From JAFMJV01 sp963800275 (GTDB lineage Bacteria; Chloroflexota; Limnocylindria; Limnocylindrales; CSP1-4): DNA of 64,000 nucleotides. This document shows positions 8,628 through 15,945 of this stretch, piece by piece; position 1 is the stretch's first letter; each line of letters begins with the position of its first letter. The position numbers were made by a program, and so were the translations under genes. The notes under the pieces are model-generated. The model did no database searches, was not told where the DNA came from, and worked only from the letters and a program-made list of their open reading frames with translations. The stretch is taken from positions 172,687 through 236,686 of the forward strand of contig CAWDAI010000008.1 of the NCBI GenBank assembly GCA_963800275.1, written 5' to 3'.

Positions 8628-9573
8628 GCGTCAGCACCCACTCGGCCGTGGCCTCGTCGGTCACGAACGTGCGCACCCACCCGCCACGGAGGGCGCCAAG
8701 CGCGATCCGGCCCCGACCCGGACCGGCGGCGAGGGCCACGGTCTGCTTGCCCATCAGGTCGGCCAGGGGCAGTCCGACCGTTCGTGTGTCGAGCTCCGGC
8801 AGGGCGATCTCGCCGTCGAGCGTGATGAAGCGACCGAGCACGTCGCCCACGGCTCCGGCCCGCTCCAGGCGGCGCAGGTCATGGCGGTCGAGATAGCCCG
8901 AGGCCACGTGCACGCTGTCCGGTCCCATCACCCCCATGCCGAAGACGGCGCTCGTGGCGAGGCGGGCAGCGGTCAGCGGGTCAGCGACCGAGGCGTCCGC
9001 TTCCAGCGCGCGCCGCAGCTCCGCGCTGCCCACGATGGCAGGTGCCGGCATGAGCTGGATGGTGGCCCCGGTGGTGCTGCCGAAGCGCTCCACGACCTCC
9101 TGGTAGCGAGTCGGCTGGGCCGAGCGGCTGATGGCCCCGTTGAGCTGCACGATCAGCTGGGCCTTCGTCCAGCCGGGTCGCAGGCGAGCGGCCAGCTCCA
9201 GCATGGTGCGGCCCCAGGACACGCCGATGACGCCGGCCGGAGCCGCCTGCGCGAGCACGTCCGCGGCGGCTTCTGCCACGCGCTCCCGCACCAGTCGCTC
9301 GTCGGCGCCGGGAGCGTCCACGACCACCGCGTCGGCCAGCCCGAACCGCTCCACGAGCGCGCTCTCGAGCGCGACCAGGCGCGCCGCGGGGTGCACGATC
9401 TCGATACGCACGGCCTGCTCCCGCAGCGCGCGGTCGAGCAGGCGTCCGACCTTGAAGCGGCTGACGCCCAGCTGCTTGCCCACGGCGTCCTGGGTCAGCT
9501 GCCCGTGGTAGTAGAGCTGGGCGGCGCGCAGCATCAGGCGGGTGTCACCTGGGGTCGTCACGGCATCGCTCAT
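8620..9573 (-). CDS. SorC/DeoR-type sugar-responsive transcriptional regulator of the BMC operon
   Basis: Transcription factor with an N-terminal helix-turn-helix (LYYHGQLTQDAVGKQLGVSRFKVGRLLDRA, within the first ~50 residues) and a large C-terminal sugar-phosphate-binding domain with ISWGRTM-like and VVGDVLG-type motifs, as in SorC, CggR and DeoR (Bacillus). It is the first gene of the operon, directly upstream of rpiB. ATG 9573 is chosen: a longer frame to a TTG at 9627 would use the -35 hexamer as a start codon, while 9573 has AGGA about 10 bases upstream. Deoxyribose 5-phosphate or a related sugar phosphate is the likely effector. Autoregulation is suggested by repeats at its promoter. 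Confidence 0.9.
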   Translation of the reverse strand: MSDAVTTPGDTRLMLRAAQLYYHGQLTQDAVGKQLGVSRFKVGRLLDRALREQAVRIEIVHPAARLVALESALVERFGLADAVVVDAPGADERLVRERVAEAAADVLAQAAPAGVIGVSWGRTMLELAARLRPGWTKAQLIVQLNGAISRSAQPTRYQEVVERFGSTTGATIQLMPAPAIVGSAELRRALEADASVADPLTAARLATSAVFGMGVMGPDSVHVASGYLDRHDLRRLERAGAVGDVLGRFITLDGEIALPELDTRTVGLPLADLMGKQTVALAAGPGRGRIALGALRGGWVRTFVTDEATAEWVLTHG

Positions 9574-9597
9574 ATGTGCAGAGTCCTGCTCATAAGT
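9568..9597 (-). promoter_or_regulatory. Candidate operator: direct repeat at the BMC operon promoter
   Basis: ACTTATGAGC (9597-9588) and ACATATGAGC (9577-9568), read on the minus strand, match at 9 of 10 positions and are spaced 20 bases, two helical turns. The first copy covers the predicted transcription start and the second covers the regulator's ATG. This geometry suits a tetrameric SorC-type autoregulator. Binding is inferred. Confidence 0.5.
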
Positions 9598-9599
9598 GG

Positions 9600-9627
9600 A
9601 GGGTATCACCGACAGGTCCGCTGTCAA
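9600..9627 (-). promoter_or_regulatory. Promoter of the BMC operon
   Basis: Minus strand: a perfect -35 TTGACA at 9627-9622, a 16-base spacer, and -10 TACCCT at 9605-9600. The predicted start of transcription is near 9593, about 20 bases before the regulator's ATG. It is one of the few consensus -35 elements visible in the window. Confidence 0.6.
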
Positions 9628-10001
9628 TCCCCTGCTTCGCGGTCGTGAACGACCAGCGGATCGGTCAGCCCGAAGGGGCCAGCGACAAGGTCACCCTTGA
9701 GCACATGGAGACGAGCGAGGGATCACTCCGCGCCAGGACCTAGCCGGGGCCACCTTCGCGCCAGATGGCAGCCGAGGTGGCCTTGGGCGCGGATCGACCG
9801 CCGATCCGACCCCGGGCACCGGGCGACCGCATACCCCGATGACGCAGATCGATGCCGTCCACGCTGTGATCCTGCATGACGGTGCGCGCGGGATCCACGC
9901 AGCCACGACGGTGTCGCGACGAAGGCCACCCCACGTGACATCTGGCGCGATCCGGATGGCGCGATCCGGATGGCGCGATCCCGGAAGCCGTGACGTCCTC
10001 G
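9628..10001. other. Non-coding gap upstream of the BMC operon
   Basis: About 370 bases between the end of an LLM oxidoreductase gene and the BMC promoter, both minus strand. I find no convincing protein or RNA gene. The only clear structure is a 14-bp tandem repeat, TGGCGCGATCCGGA, at 9943-9956 and 9957-9970 with a degenerate third copy from 9971. Parts of this gap may hold distal regulatory sites for the operon. Confidence 0.6.
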
Positions 10002-10937
10002 TCAGTCGAGCTCGGGCCGGACCTCGGTGGCGAAGCGCTCGAGGGTCTCCTCGTCGTGGGGCGGGACGCTGTGGACGATGAGATGGCGGAAGCCGAGGGC
10101 CACGTACGCCCGGGCCTGCTCGGCGATCTCGGCGGCTGAGCCCATGCGCACCGGCCGGTCCATGCCCGGGTTGGTGGCCTCGTAGCGCGCGAGCACCTGC
10201 TTCGCCTCCGCCGGGTCGTCGCGGATGATCGTCGGGCCCAGGCCGAACGTCCGTTCGATCTCGGCGGGGTCGCGGCCGATCTCGTCGCACCAGCGGCGCA
10301 GCACCTCGTCCTTGTGGGCGGCCTCCTCGGGCGTGATGTTGGCCACGTTCCAGGCGTCGGCGAAGCGGGCCACCGTGCGCAGGGTCTTACGCTCACCACC
10401 ACCACCGATGAGGATGGGCAGCCGGGCCTGGAGTGGCGCCGGCTGGTTGCGCGCCTCGCGGGCGGCGTAGTGCTCGCCTCGTGCGCTGGCGACACCGTCA
10501 CGCAGCAGCGCGCGCATGATCTCGACCGCTTCGTCGAGCCAGCCGATGCGTTCGCCGAACCCCTCCCCGAAATCGATGCCGAAGGCCTCGTGCTCGGTCT
10601 CGAACCAGGCCGCCCCGATGCCCAGGTAGGCGCGACCGCCCGAGAGGTGGTCGAGCGTGGTGACCATCTTCACCACCAGGCCTGGGTTGCGGAAGGTGTT
10701 GGCACCGACCATCAGCCCGAGCGTGGGTGTGGTCGTCTGCTGGCTCCAGCCGGCAAGGACGGTGTAGCCCTCGAGCATCGGGCCCGCCGGGTCGCCCACG
10801 ATGGGGTAGAGGTGGTCCCAGGTCCAGAGTGAGTCATAGCCCAGCACCTCCGCGCGGCGGGCGACGCCGAGCATGGCCGGCCAGTCGGTGTACTGGTTCC
10901 AGATGAGGGTGCCGATCTTGACGGCCGCGTCAGTCAC
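10002..10937 (-). CDS. LLM-class (luciferase-like) F420-dependent oxidoreductase
   Basis: TIM-barrel flavin/F420 oxidoreductase of 311 aa. It shows IGTLIWNQYTDWPAMLGVAR, DSLWTWDHL, LGLMVGANTFRNPGLVVKMVTTLDHLSGGRAYLGIGAAW and LPILIGGGGERKTL, the typical LLM core with the nonprolyl cis-peptide region. The start is GTG 10937 with AAGGAG 8-13 bases upstream. The genome encodes F420 synthesis about 16 kb away, which supports F420 rather than FMN. The substrate is unknown. Confidence 0.88.
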   Translation of the reverse strand: MTDAAVKIGTLIWNQYTDWPAMLGVARRAEVLGYDSLWTWDHLYPIVGDPAGPMLEGYTVLAGWSQQTTTPTLGLMVGANTFRNPGLVVKMVTTLDHLSGGRAYLGIGAAWFETEHEAFGIDFGEGFGERIGWLDEAVEIMRALLRDGVASARGEHYAAREARNQPAPLQARLPILIGGGGERKTLRTVARFADAWNVANITPEEAAHKDEVLRRWCDEIGRDPAEIERTFGLGPTIIRDDPAEAKQVLARYEATNPGMDRPVRMGSAAEIAEQARAYVALGFRHLIVHSVPPHDEETLERFATEVRPELD

Positions 10938-10980
10938 TCGGGTCTCCTTCTTCGCTCGTGGGCTGGGCCAGGCCTCATGC

Positions 10981-11008
10981 TAGAGCGCTCGACCGGTCGG
11001 GCGCTCTA
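10981..11008 (-). terminator. 28-bp near-perfect palindrome overlapping the terB stop codon
   Basis: The arms TAGAGCGC and GCGCTCTA flank an inner CGACCGGTCG, so the whole 28 bp is self-complementary except for one pair that becomes a G-U wobble in RNA. The outer arm contains the stop codon of terB (11006-11008). There is no T tract after it, so it is either a U-less terminator between terB and the LLM gene or a protein-binding site. Confidence 0.55.
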
Positions 11009-11557
11009 GTCGCGGCCATGCCTGCGGTGGTCGGGCTGGCCCGCCGCCGGGTCCATCTGCTCGCGGATGGCGTCCACCTCTTCAGCGGCGAAGCCCAGCT
11101 CGAGGCCGATCTCGTGGAGCTCGGCGATCTCGGCCGCGGCCATCGAACCGTCCGCTGTCCCCACCATCACGCACGAACGCAAGAGTCGCTGGCGTTGCTG
11201 GGGCGAGGAGCTGCGAGCGAAATCGCGGGTGAAGGCGTAGTCCTCGGTGGCGCCGAAGAGCTGGCTCATCTTGCTGGCCAGGCTGACGATGAGCGTGCCA
11301 TCGGCCTCTGCGAGGTCCCCGGCTGAGACGACCGACTCCTCGATGCGGGCAAGCTCCGCATCGCTGAGCTCCGCGTCCACGCGGGCGATGCGCACCAGCA
11401 CGTAGGCGTAGCTGGTCAGGAAGCGTCGCCGTTCCTGGGGCAGTGAATCGACGCGGGCGATGGCCTGGCGCAGGCTGGCCACATCCCGGTCCACCGGATC
11501 GGCCTCCGACCCCGGTCGAGCGGAGGCTGCGTCGTCTGTGCCAGGGCTCCCGTCCAC
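11006..11557 (-). CDS. TerB-family protein
   Basis: A 183-aa cytoplasmic protein with the acidic helical TerB fold: RFLTSYAYVLVRIARVDAELSDAELARIEE, then SCVMVGTADGSMAAAEIAELHEIGLELGF. The Asp/Glu pairs in the repeated D-x-E-hydrophobic pattern are those that bind divalent metal in TerB. The first ~40 residues are polar and disordered. Family members are linked to tellurite/stress response or act as scaffold domains; no other ter genes are nearby, so the role is open. The start is GTG with AGGAC upstream. It is divergent from the DUF21 gene. Confidence 0.75.
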   Translation of the reverse strand: MDGSPGTDDAASARPGSEADPVDRDVASLRQAIARVDSLPQERRRFLTSYAYVLVRIARVDAELSDAELARIEESVVSAGDLAEADGTLIVSLASKMSQLFGATEDYAFTRDFARSSSPQQRQRLLRSCVMVGTADGSMAAAEIAELHEIGLELGFAAEEVDAIREQMDPAAGQPDHRRHGRD

Positions 11558-11615
11558 GTCCGTCCTGTCTGCTGCCTCGGCCGGCGGGCTGTCACCGCCC
11601 GTGATGCCGCGGCCC

Positions 11616-11621
11616 TACCAT
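11616..11621 (+). promoter_or_regulatory. -10 element of the DUF21 transcript
   Basis: TACCAT, 9 bases before a GTG at 11631 that opens a 9-codon leader frame. Spacing fits transcription starting at or near that GTG. Confidence 0.45.
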
Positions 11622-11630
11622 ACGGCACAC

Positions 11631-11660
11631 GTGAGCGACGTCGGGAGCGAGCAGGTCTAG
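11631..11660 (+). CDS. Nine-codon leader peptide MSDVGSEQV, coupled to DUF21 gene
   Basis: GTG at 11631 opens a frame of nine codons ending in TAG at 11658-11660. The stop shares its last base with the GTG start of the DUF21 gene (TAGTG). The frame starts 9 bases after a TACCAT -10 element, so it would be translated from the 5' end of a leaderless message and pass ribosomes to the membrane-protein gene. It is too short to judge conservation by eye. It could instead be untranslated leader. Confidence 0.4.
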   Translation: MSDVGSEQV

Positions 11661-12712
11661 TGGATCCTGCCATCAACAGCGCCATCATCTGGATCGGCGT
11701 CCTGTTCTGCCTGTCGCAGTCGGCCATGTTCTCCGGCCTCAACCTGGCCTTCTTCAGCCTCAGCCGGCTGCAGCTGGAGATCGCCAGCGCCAACGGCGAC
11801 CAGCGAGCCGCGCGAGTGATGGCCATGCGCTCGGACGCGAGCCTGCTGCTGGCCACCATCCTGTGGGGCAATGTGGGCATCAACGTGCTGCTCACGCTGC
11901 TCGTCGGCTCCGTCCTCGTCGGGGCTCTCGCCTTCGTCTTCTCGACCGTGGTCATCACCTTCGGTGGCGAGATCCTGCCGCAGGCCTACTTCTCGCGCAA
12001 CGCGCTGCGCATGGCCTCCCTGCTTGGGCCGGTGCTGCGCATGTACCAGATCCTGCTCCTGCCGGTGGCCCTGCCCTCGGCCCGCATGCTCGATGCCCTG
12101 CTGGGGCGCGAGGAGGTCACCTTCTTCCGCGAGAACGAGCTGCGGCAGCTGATCCAGCACCACATGGATGAACCCGGCGCGGCGGAGGTCGACTGGGTCG
12201 AGGGCATGGGCGCGCTCAACTTCCTGGCGCTCGATGACGTGACCGTGTCAGAGGCCGGTGAGCCGCTCGACGCCTCGAGCGTCCTGGCCCTGCCCTTCCG
12301 CGCGGCAGGCAGCACGGCCCTCAAGCTGCCTGACCTGACGGCCGGCGTGGACGACCCCTTCGTGCAGCAGGTCAATCGCTCCGGGCGCAAGTGGGTCATC
12401 CTGACCGACCCCGAGGGCGAGCCACGCCTGGCCATGGACGCGGACGGCTTCGTGCGCGACGTCCTCGTGCGCGGCGCCGATGCCGTCGTGGCCCACCACT
12501 GCCACCGTCCCATCATCGTGCTCGACCCGAGCATGCCCCTCGGCCGCGTCATCGGGCGCCTGCAGGCGGGCAGCGTGCGCGACGAGGACGACGTCATCGA
12601 CAACGACGTCGTGCTGCTGTGGGGCGACGCGCGGCGCATCATCACCGGCGCCGATATCCTCGGGCGCCTGCTACGAGGGATCTCCAGCGGCGCGCGTCCA
12701 TCCAGCGGCTAG
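11660..12712 (+). CDS. DUF21/CNNM-like membrane protein
   Basis: Integral membrane protein of 350 aa. The N-terminal half is a DUF21 domain with three to four helices, containing MFSGLNLAFFSLSRLQLE (the family's small-residue motif before an amphipathic helix), ILWGNVGINVLLTLLVGS and FGGEILPQAYFSRNALRM. CNNM/CorC relatives move or sense Mg2+ or Co2+. The cytoplasmic half has the expected ~130 residues for a CBS pair, but the pattern is weak. The start is GTG 11660, directly overlapping the leader frame stop. It ends in a likely shared terminator with convergent dps. Confidence 0.82.
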   Translation: MDPAINSAIIWIGVLFCLSQSAMFSGLNLAFFSLSRLQLEIASANGDQRAARVMAMRSDASLLLATILWGNVGINVLLTLLVGSVLVGALAFVFSTVVITFGGEILPQAYFSRNALRMASLLGPVLRMYQILLLPVALPSARMLDALLGREEVTFFRENELRQLIQHHMDEPGAAEVDWVEGMGALNFLALDDVTVSEAGEPLDASSVLALPFRAAGSTALKLPDLTAGVDDPFVQQVNRSGRKWVILTDPEGEPRLAMDADGFVRDVLVRGADAVVAHHCHRPIIVLDPSMPLGRVIGRLQAGSVRDEDDVIDNDVVLLWGDARRIITGADILGRLLRGISSGARPSSG

Positions 12713-12716
12713 GCCA

Positions 12717-12743
12717 GGCGCAGCGGGCTGCCCACCCTGCGCC
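12717..12743. terminator. Hairpin between convergent DUF21 and dps genes
   Basis: GGCGCAG (12717-12723) pairs with CTGCGCC (12737-12743) around a 13-base loop. It sits between converging stop codons and could serve both strands. No T tract follows on either side. Confidence 0.4.
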
Positions 12744-12764
12744 GCGCCGCGACGCACGGGCCGC

Positions 12765-13214
12765 CTACATCGTGAGCTGCGAACGCAGCATCCAGGCGGC
12801 CTTCTCGATCTCGTCGGTGATGCCGATGAGGATGTCCTGGCTGACCGGGTCCTGGTCGCCGACGGCGAGGATGCGCTCCTTGAGGCGCACGGCCACGGTG
12901 TCCATGGCCTGGGTCATGCGCTGGACGGCCTCGGTGGCGGGCACGAAGCCGACCGGGAAGGGCGGCAGCTCGCTGCCGTCAGCCACGGTCTCCGCTCGTC
13001 CGTCCGGGGCGGCGCCCATGGTGGCGATGCGCTCGGCGACGCGATCCGACGCCATGCGCGCGAGGTCCACGATCTCGTCCAGCTCGAGGTGGACCGAGCG
13101 GAATTGGGGGCCGACCACATTCCAGTGGGCCTGCTTGCCCACCAGCGACAGGTCGACGAGCTCTACCAGGGATGCCTGCAGGGCCTGGGCGACGGCTTCG
13201 TTCGGGGTGCTCAC
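12765..13214 (-). CDS. dps: Dps-family ferritin-like DNA-protection protein
   Basis: Forms hollow dodecamers that oxidise Fe2+ with H2O2 and shield DNA. The 149-aa product has the four-helix Dps pattern with the ferroxidase helix KQAHWNVVGPQFRSVHLELDE (the first-helix His and the H-x3-D-E type ligands), then VAERIATMGAAPDGR and a C-terminal DEIEKAAWMLRSQL. The N-terminal tail is short and not Lys-rich, so DNA binding may be weak. The start is GTG 13214 with GAGGAG 6 bases upstream. Confidence 0.93.
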   Translation of the reverse strand: MSTPNEAVAQALQASLVELVDLSLVGKQAHWNVVGPQFRSVHLELDEIVDLARMASDRVAERIATMGAAPDGRAETVADGSELPPFPVGFVPATEAVQRMTQAMDTVAVRLKERILAVGDQDPVSQDILIGITDEIEKAAWMLRSQLTM

Positions 13215-13270
13215 GGCTGACTCCTCAGTGGCTATGCGTCGATGACCGATCGATGGGGGACCAGGCCATG

Positions 13271-14020
13271 CTACGCGCTCCCGGCGGTGACTCCGTACCG
13301 CGCCAGTCGACCCCAGAGCGACTCTGCGTGCAACGCCATCTGGCCGTCCTCGTCGTGCCGGAAGAAGACGTAGGCGTCTCGCCCGCCATCGAGCACCGCC
13401 TCGATCCGATCGCTCCAGCGATCGAGATCCGAGGGGCTGTAGGACGTCCGCCGCAAGCGCAGGTAGAGGAAGGCGCCGGGGGTCTCCAGCCCGGGTTCCG
13501 CGCGATCGTTCCAGTCGGCCGCCGCGATGGCCACCCCGGCCTCACCCGCGCGCACCCGCACCGCCCGCTCGTCCCAGCTGGGATGGGGCAGCTCGATCGC
13601 CAGCGGGAGCGCGCCGGGCCAGGCTCGAAGCACCCGCTCCAGCGCTTCGTCATCGCGTTCCATCGAGCCGCGGGCAGAGAGCAGCACCGGACCGATGCGT
13701 TCGCCGAAGGCGGCGAACGCGTTCGTCAGCCACTCGAACGAGGCGCTCGGGTCCTGGCCGGACCAGGCGCGCCACGACGTGCCGCGCTGGGCCTTGGGGC
13801 AGAAGCGGAACGTGGCCGGCGTCTCCCGCAGCCACTTTTCCACCTGCTCCGGTGGCGGGCGCTTGTAGAAGGTGCTGTTGAGCTCGACCGCCGGCAGGCG
13901 AGCCGCGTAGGCCTCGAGCAGCTTGCGGCTGGCCCGACCGGGGGCATAGAAGCGGGGCACCCACGAGGGATAGGCGAAGCCGCTGGTCCCGACGTACAGA
14001 TGGCCGGTCGTGTCGCTCAC
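13271..14020 (-). CDS. DUF72 domain protein
   Basis: A 249-aa protein with the DUF72 TIM-barrel-like pattern: LYVGTSGFAYPSWVPRFY, AVELNSTFYKRPPPEQVEKWLRETPATFRFCPKAQR, ALPLAIELPHPSWDE, and the late LYLRLRRTSYSPSDLDRW. DUF72 has no settled activity; nuclease and sugar-related roles have been proposed. It starts with GTG 14020, and TAGGCT (14032-14027) lies 6 bases upstream, so the message is probably leaderless. Confidence 0.9.
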   Translation of the reverse strand: MSDTTGHLYVGTSGFAYPSWVPRFYAPGRASRKLLEAYAARLPAVELNSTFYKRPPPEQVEKWLRETPATFRFCPKAQRGTSWRAWSGQDPSASFEWLTNAFAAFGERIGPVLLSARGSMERDDEALERVLRAWPGALPLAIELPHPSWDERAVRVRAGEAGVAIAAADWNDRAEPGLETPGAFLYLRLRRTSYSPSDLDRWSDRIEAVLDGGRDAYVFFRHDEDGQMALHAESLWGRLARYGVTAGSA

Positions 14021-14120
14021 CGCCAGAGCCTAGTGCGCATCAGCCGCGAGCGTGGTCCGAGGCTCGGACCTCGTCCGGCTGCCCGTCGCGGGGCAAGCGG
14101 TGCGAGCCGAGCGAGCCAGC

Positions 14121-15236
14121 TCAGTCGTCGTCCGCTGCTCGGAGGGACTCGGCCGGGTCGGGAGGGACGTCCCCGGCCATGGGTGCGGCGTAGGCGTCCG
14201 CGTCGGTGGCGGCGATCACCGGCCGGCGACGGCCGAACGGCCCGCGCCCGCCGAGGTTGGCGTTGACCAGCACCACGCCCGCGATGATGAAGCCGGCACC
14301 GGCCAGCTCCAGCGGGCGCAGCCGCTCGCCGAGCACGATGAAGCCGAGGGCGATGGCCACCACCGGGATGACGTAGGTGACGAGCGTGGTGCGGGTGGCG
14401 CCCCAGCGTTCGATGATGCGAAAGAAGAGCAGGTAGGCGACGGCGGTGCCGAGGCCGCCGAGCCAGAGCAGTCCGACCCAGCCGACGGGACTGTGCGGCA
14501 CGTGCAGCAGCCCCTCAGGCGGGCGCTCGAAGACCAGCGCGAGCAGGCTGATCATGACGAAGGCGGCAAAGGTCGAGCCCAGCGCGGTCTCCACCGGCAG
14601 GGGAGCCCTGGTGCTGCCGTCGGGCCGCCTGATGATGGGCTGGCCGGCGATGCGGCGGCGGGTGTAGACCGAGGCGATGCCGTAGGACATCGCGGCGCCG
14701 GCCACCGCCAGCATGCCCACCACCGCGAGCGCAGCGTTCGAATCCGTGCCGGCGGCGCCCAGGCTGGGCAGGGCCAGCAGGACCACGCCGACGAACCCGA
14801 CGATCAGGCCACCAAAACGGGGGATCGTGATCCGTTCGTCGGCGAGGGCCACGGTCGCGAAGATCATGGTGTAGAGCGGCACCATGGCATTGAGGATGGA
14901 GGCCACGCCCGAGTCGATGTACTGCTGGCCCCAGGCGATGAGCGAGAAGGGGATGACGATGTTGGTGGCGGCCAGGAACCCCATCCGCTTCCACAGGTCC
15001 CAGTGCAGCGGCAGTCGCCCGCCCCGGGCGTAGAGGAAGGCTGCCAGCAGGACGGCCCCGAACAGCGTGCGCAGGCTCACCAGCGTCAAGGGCGGCACGC
15101 CCTCGTCGAGGATGAGCGCGATCCACACGAAGGAGCTGCCCCAGATCGCGGAGAGCAGCAGGAACATGGCCCACGTACGAGGGTCGTTGCCAGAGGAGAT
15201 CGCGGTGGGCTGGGCGCTGGGCGCCGGACGGGTCAC
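14121..15236 (-). CDS. EamA/DMT-superfamily transporter
   Basis: Inner-membrane drug/metabolite transporter of 371 aa with about ten helices in two EamA repeats. The first repeat begins MFLLLSAIWGSSFVWIALIL with VSLRTLFGAVLLAAFLYARGG; the second holds LAVVGMLAVAGAAMSYGIASVYTRR and later VTYVIPVVAIALGFIVLGERLRPLELAGAGFIIAGVVLVN. The C-terminal ~45 residues are a polar tail. The start is GTG 15236, with TAGCAT (15252-15247) 10 bases upstream. The substrate is unknown. Confidence 0.88.
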   Translation of the reverse strand: MTRPAPSAQPTAISSGNDPRTWAMFLLLSAIWGSSFVWIALILDEGVPPLTLVSLRTLFGAVLLAAFLYARGGRLPLHWDLWKRMGFLAATNIVIPFSLIAWGQQYIDSGVASILNAMVPLYTMIFATVALADERITIPRFGGLIVGFVGVVLLALPSLGAAGTDSNAALAVVGMLAVAGAAMSYGIASVYTRRRIAGQPIIRRPDGSTRAPLPVETALGSTFAAFVMISLLALVFERPPEGLLHVPHSPVGWVGLLWLGGLGTAVAYLLFFRIIERWGATRTTLVTYVIPVVAIALGFIVLGERLRPLELAGAGFIIAGVVLVNANLGGRGPFGRRRPVIAATDADAYAAPMAGDVPPDPAESLRAADDD

Positions 15237-15298
15237 GGAGTCTCCGATGCTAGTGGAAACCGAGCCGCCCGCGGCGGGACCGGCGTTACCATCGGTCC

Positions 15299-15883
15299 AT
15301 GCATCGCTACGACCCTGCGATCGCGCTCATCGTGGTCGACATCCAGAACGACTTCGCGGACCCTGCTGGCTCGCTCTCCGTGCCGGGTGGGGCCGAGGTG
15401 GTGCCCCTGGTCAACGCTGAGATCGCCGACGCGCACGCCGCCGGCGGACGCGTCTTCTACACCCAGGACTGGCATCCGCCCTCCACGCCCCACTTCCACA
15501 AGGACGGAGGCATCTGGCCGGTGCACTGCGTGGCCGGCACGTGGGGCGCGGAGCTCCATCCCGACCTGCACGTGGACGGTCCCGTCGTGCGCAAGGGCGT
15601 CCACGGCGAGGACGGCTACAGCGGCTTCATGAACCGCGACCCCGAGAGCGGGGAGGAGCGCCCCACCGAGCTGGGGGAGCTGCTGCGGGCTGCGGCGGTC
15701 GAGCGCCTCGTGGTGGTCGGCCTGGCCACCGACTACTGCGTGCTGGCCACGGCGCTCGATGCCCGCGCTCGTGACTACCCCACGACCATCCTCACCGCGG
15801 CCGTGCGCGCCGTCGACCTCCAGCCCGGTGACGGCGCACGGGCCCTGGCCGCGTTGCGTGAGGCGGGCGTCAGCCTCGACTGA
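15299..15883 (+). CDS. pncA: Nicotinamidase (isochorismatase-fold)
   Basis: Hydrolyses nicotinamide to nicotinate and ammonia in NAD+ salvage. The catalytic triad is visible: D14 in IVVDIQNDF, K99 in VVRKGVHG and C147 in GLATDYCVLATA. The metal-site motif QDWHPPSTPHF (D57, H59) and WPVHCVAGTWG are as in PncA. Length 194 aa is normal. TACCAT (15287-15292) ends 6 bases before the ATG and there is no ribosome binding site, so it is likely leaderless. Confidence 0.95.
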   Translation: MHRYDPAIALIVVDIQNDFADPAGSLSVPGGAEVVPLVNAEIADAHAAGGRVFYTQDWHPPSTPHFHKDGGIWPVHCVAGTWGAELHPDLHVDGPVVRKGVHGEDGYSGFMNRDPESGEERPTELGELLRAAAVERLVVVGLATDYCVLATALDARARDYPTTILTAAVRAVDLQPGDGARALAALREAGVSLD

Positions 15884-15945
15884 GCGCGGGCAACGGGGCC
15901 GGGTTCGCGAGGCACGACGGACCGTGGAGCACTAGACTGCCCCGC

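Noticed and set aside
9573..9627. N-terminal extension of the SorC regulator starting at TTG 9627
   Set aside because: The TTG is part of a consensus TTGACA -35 box with a matching -10 downstream, and the added residues do not resemble the family.
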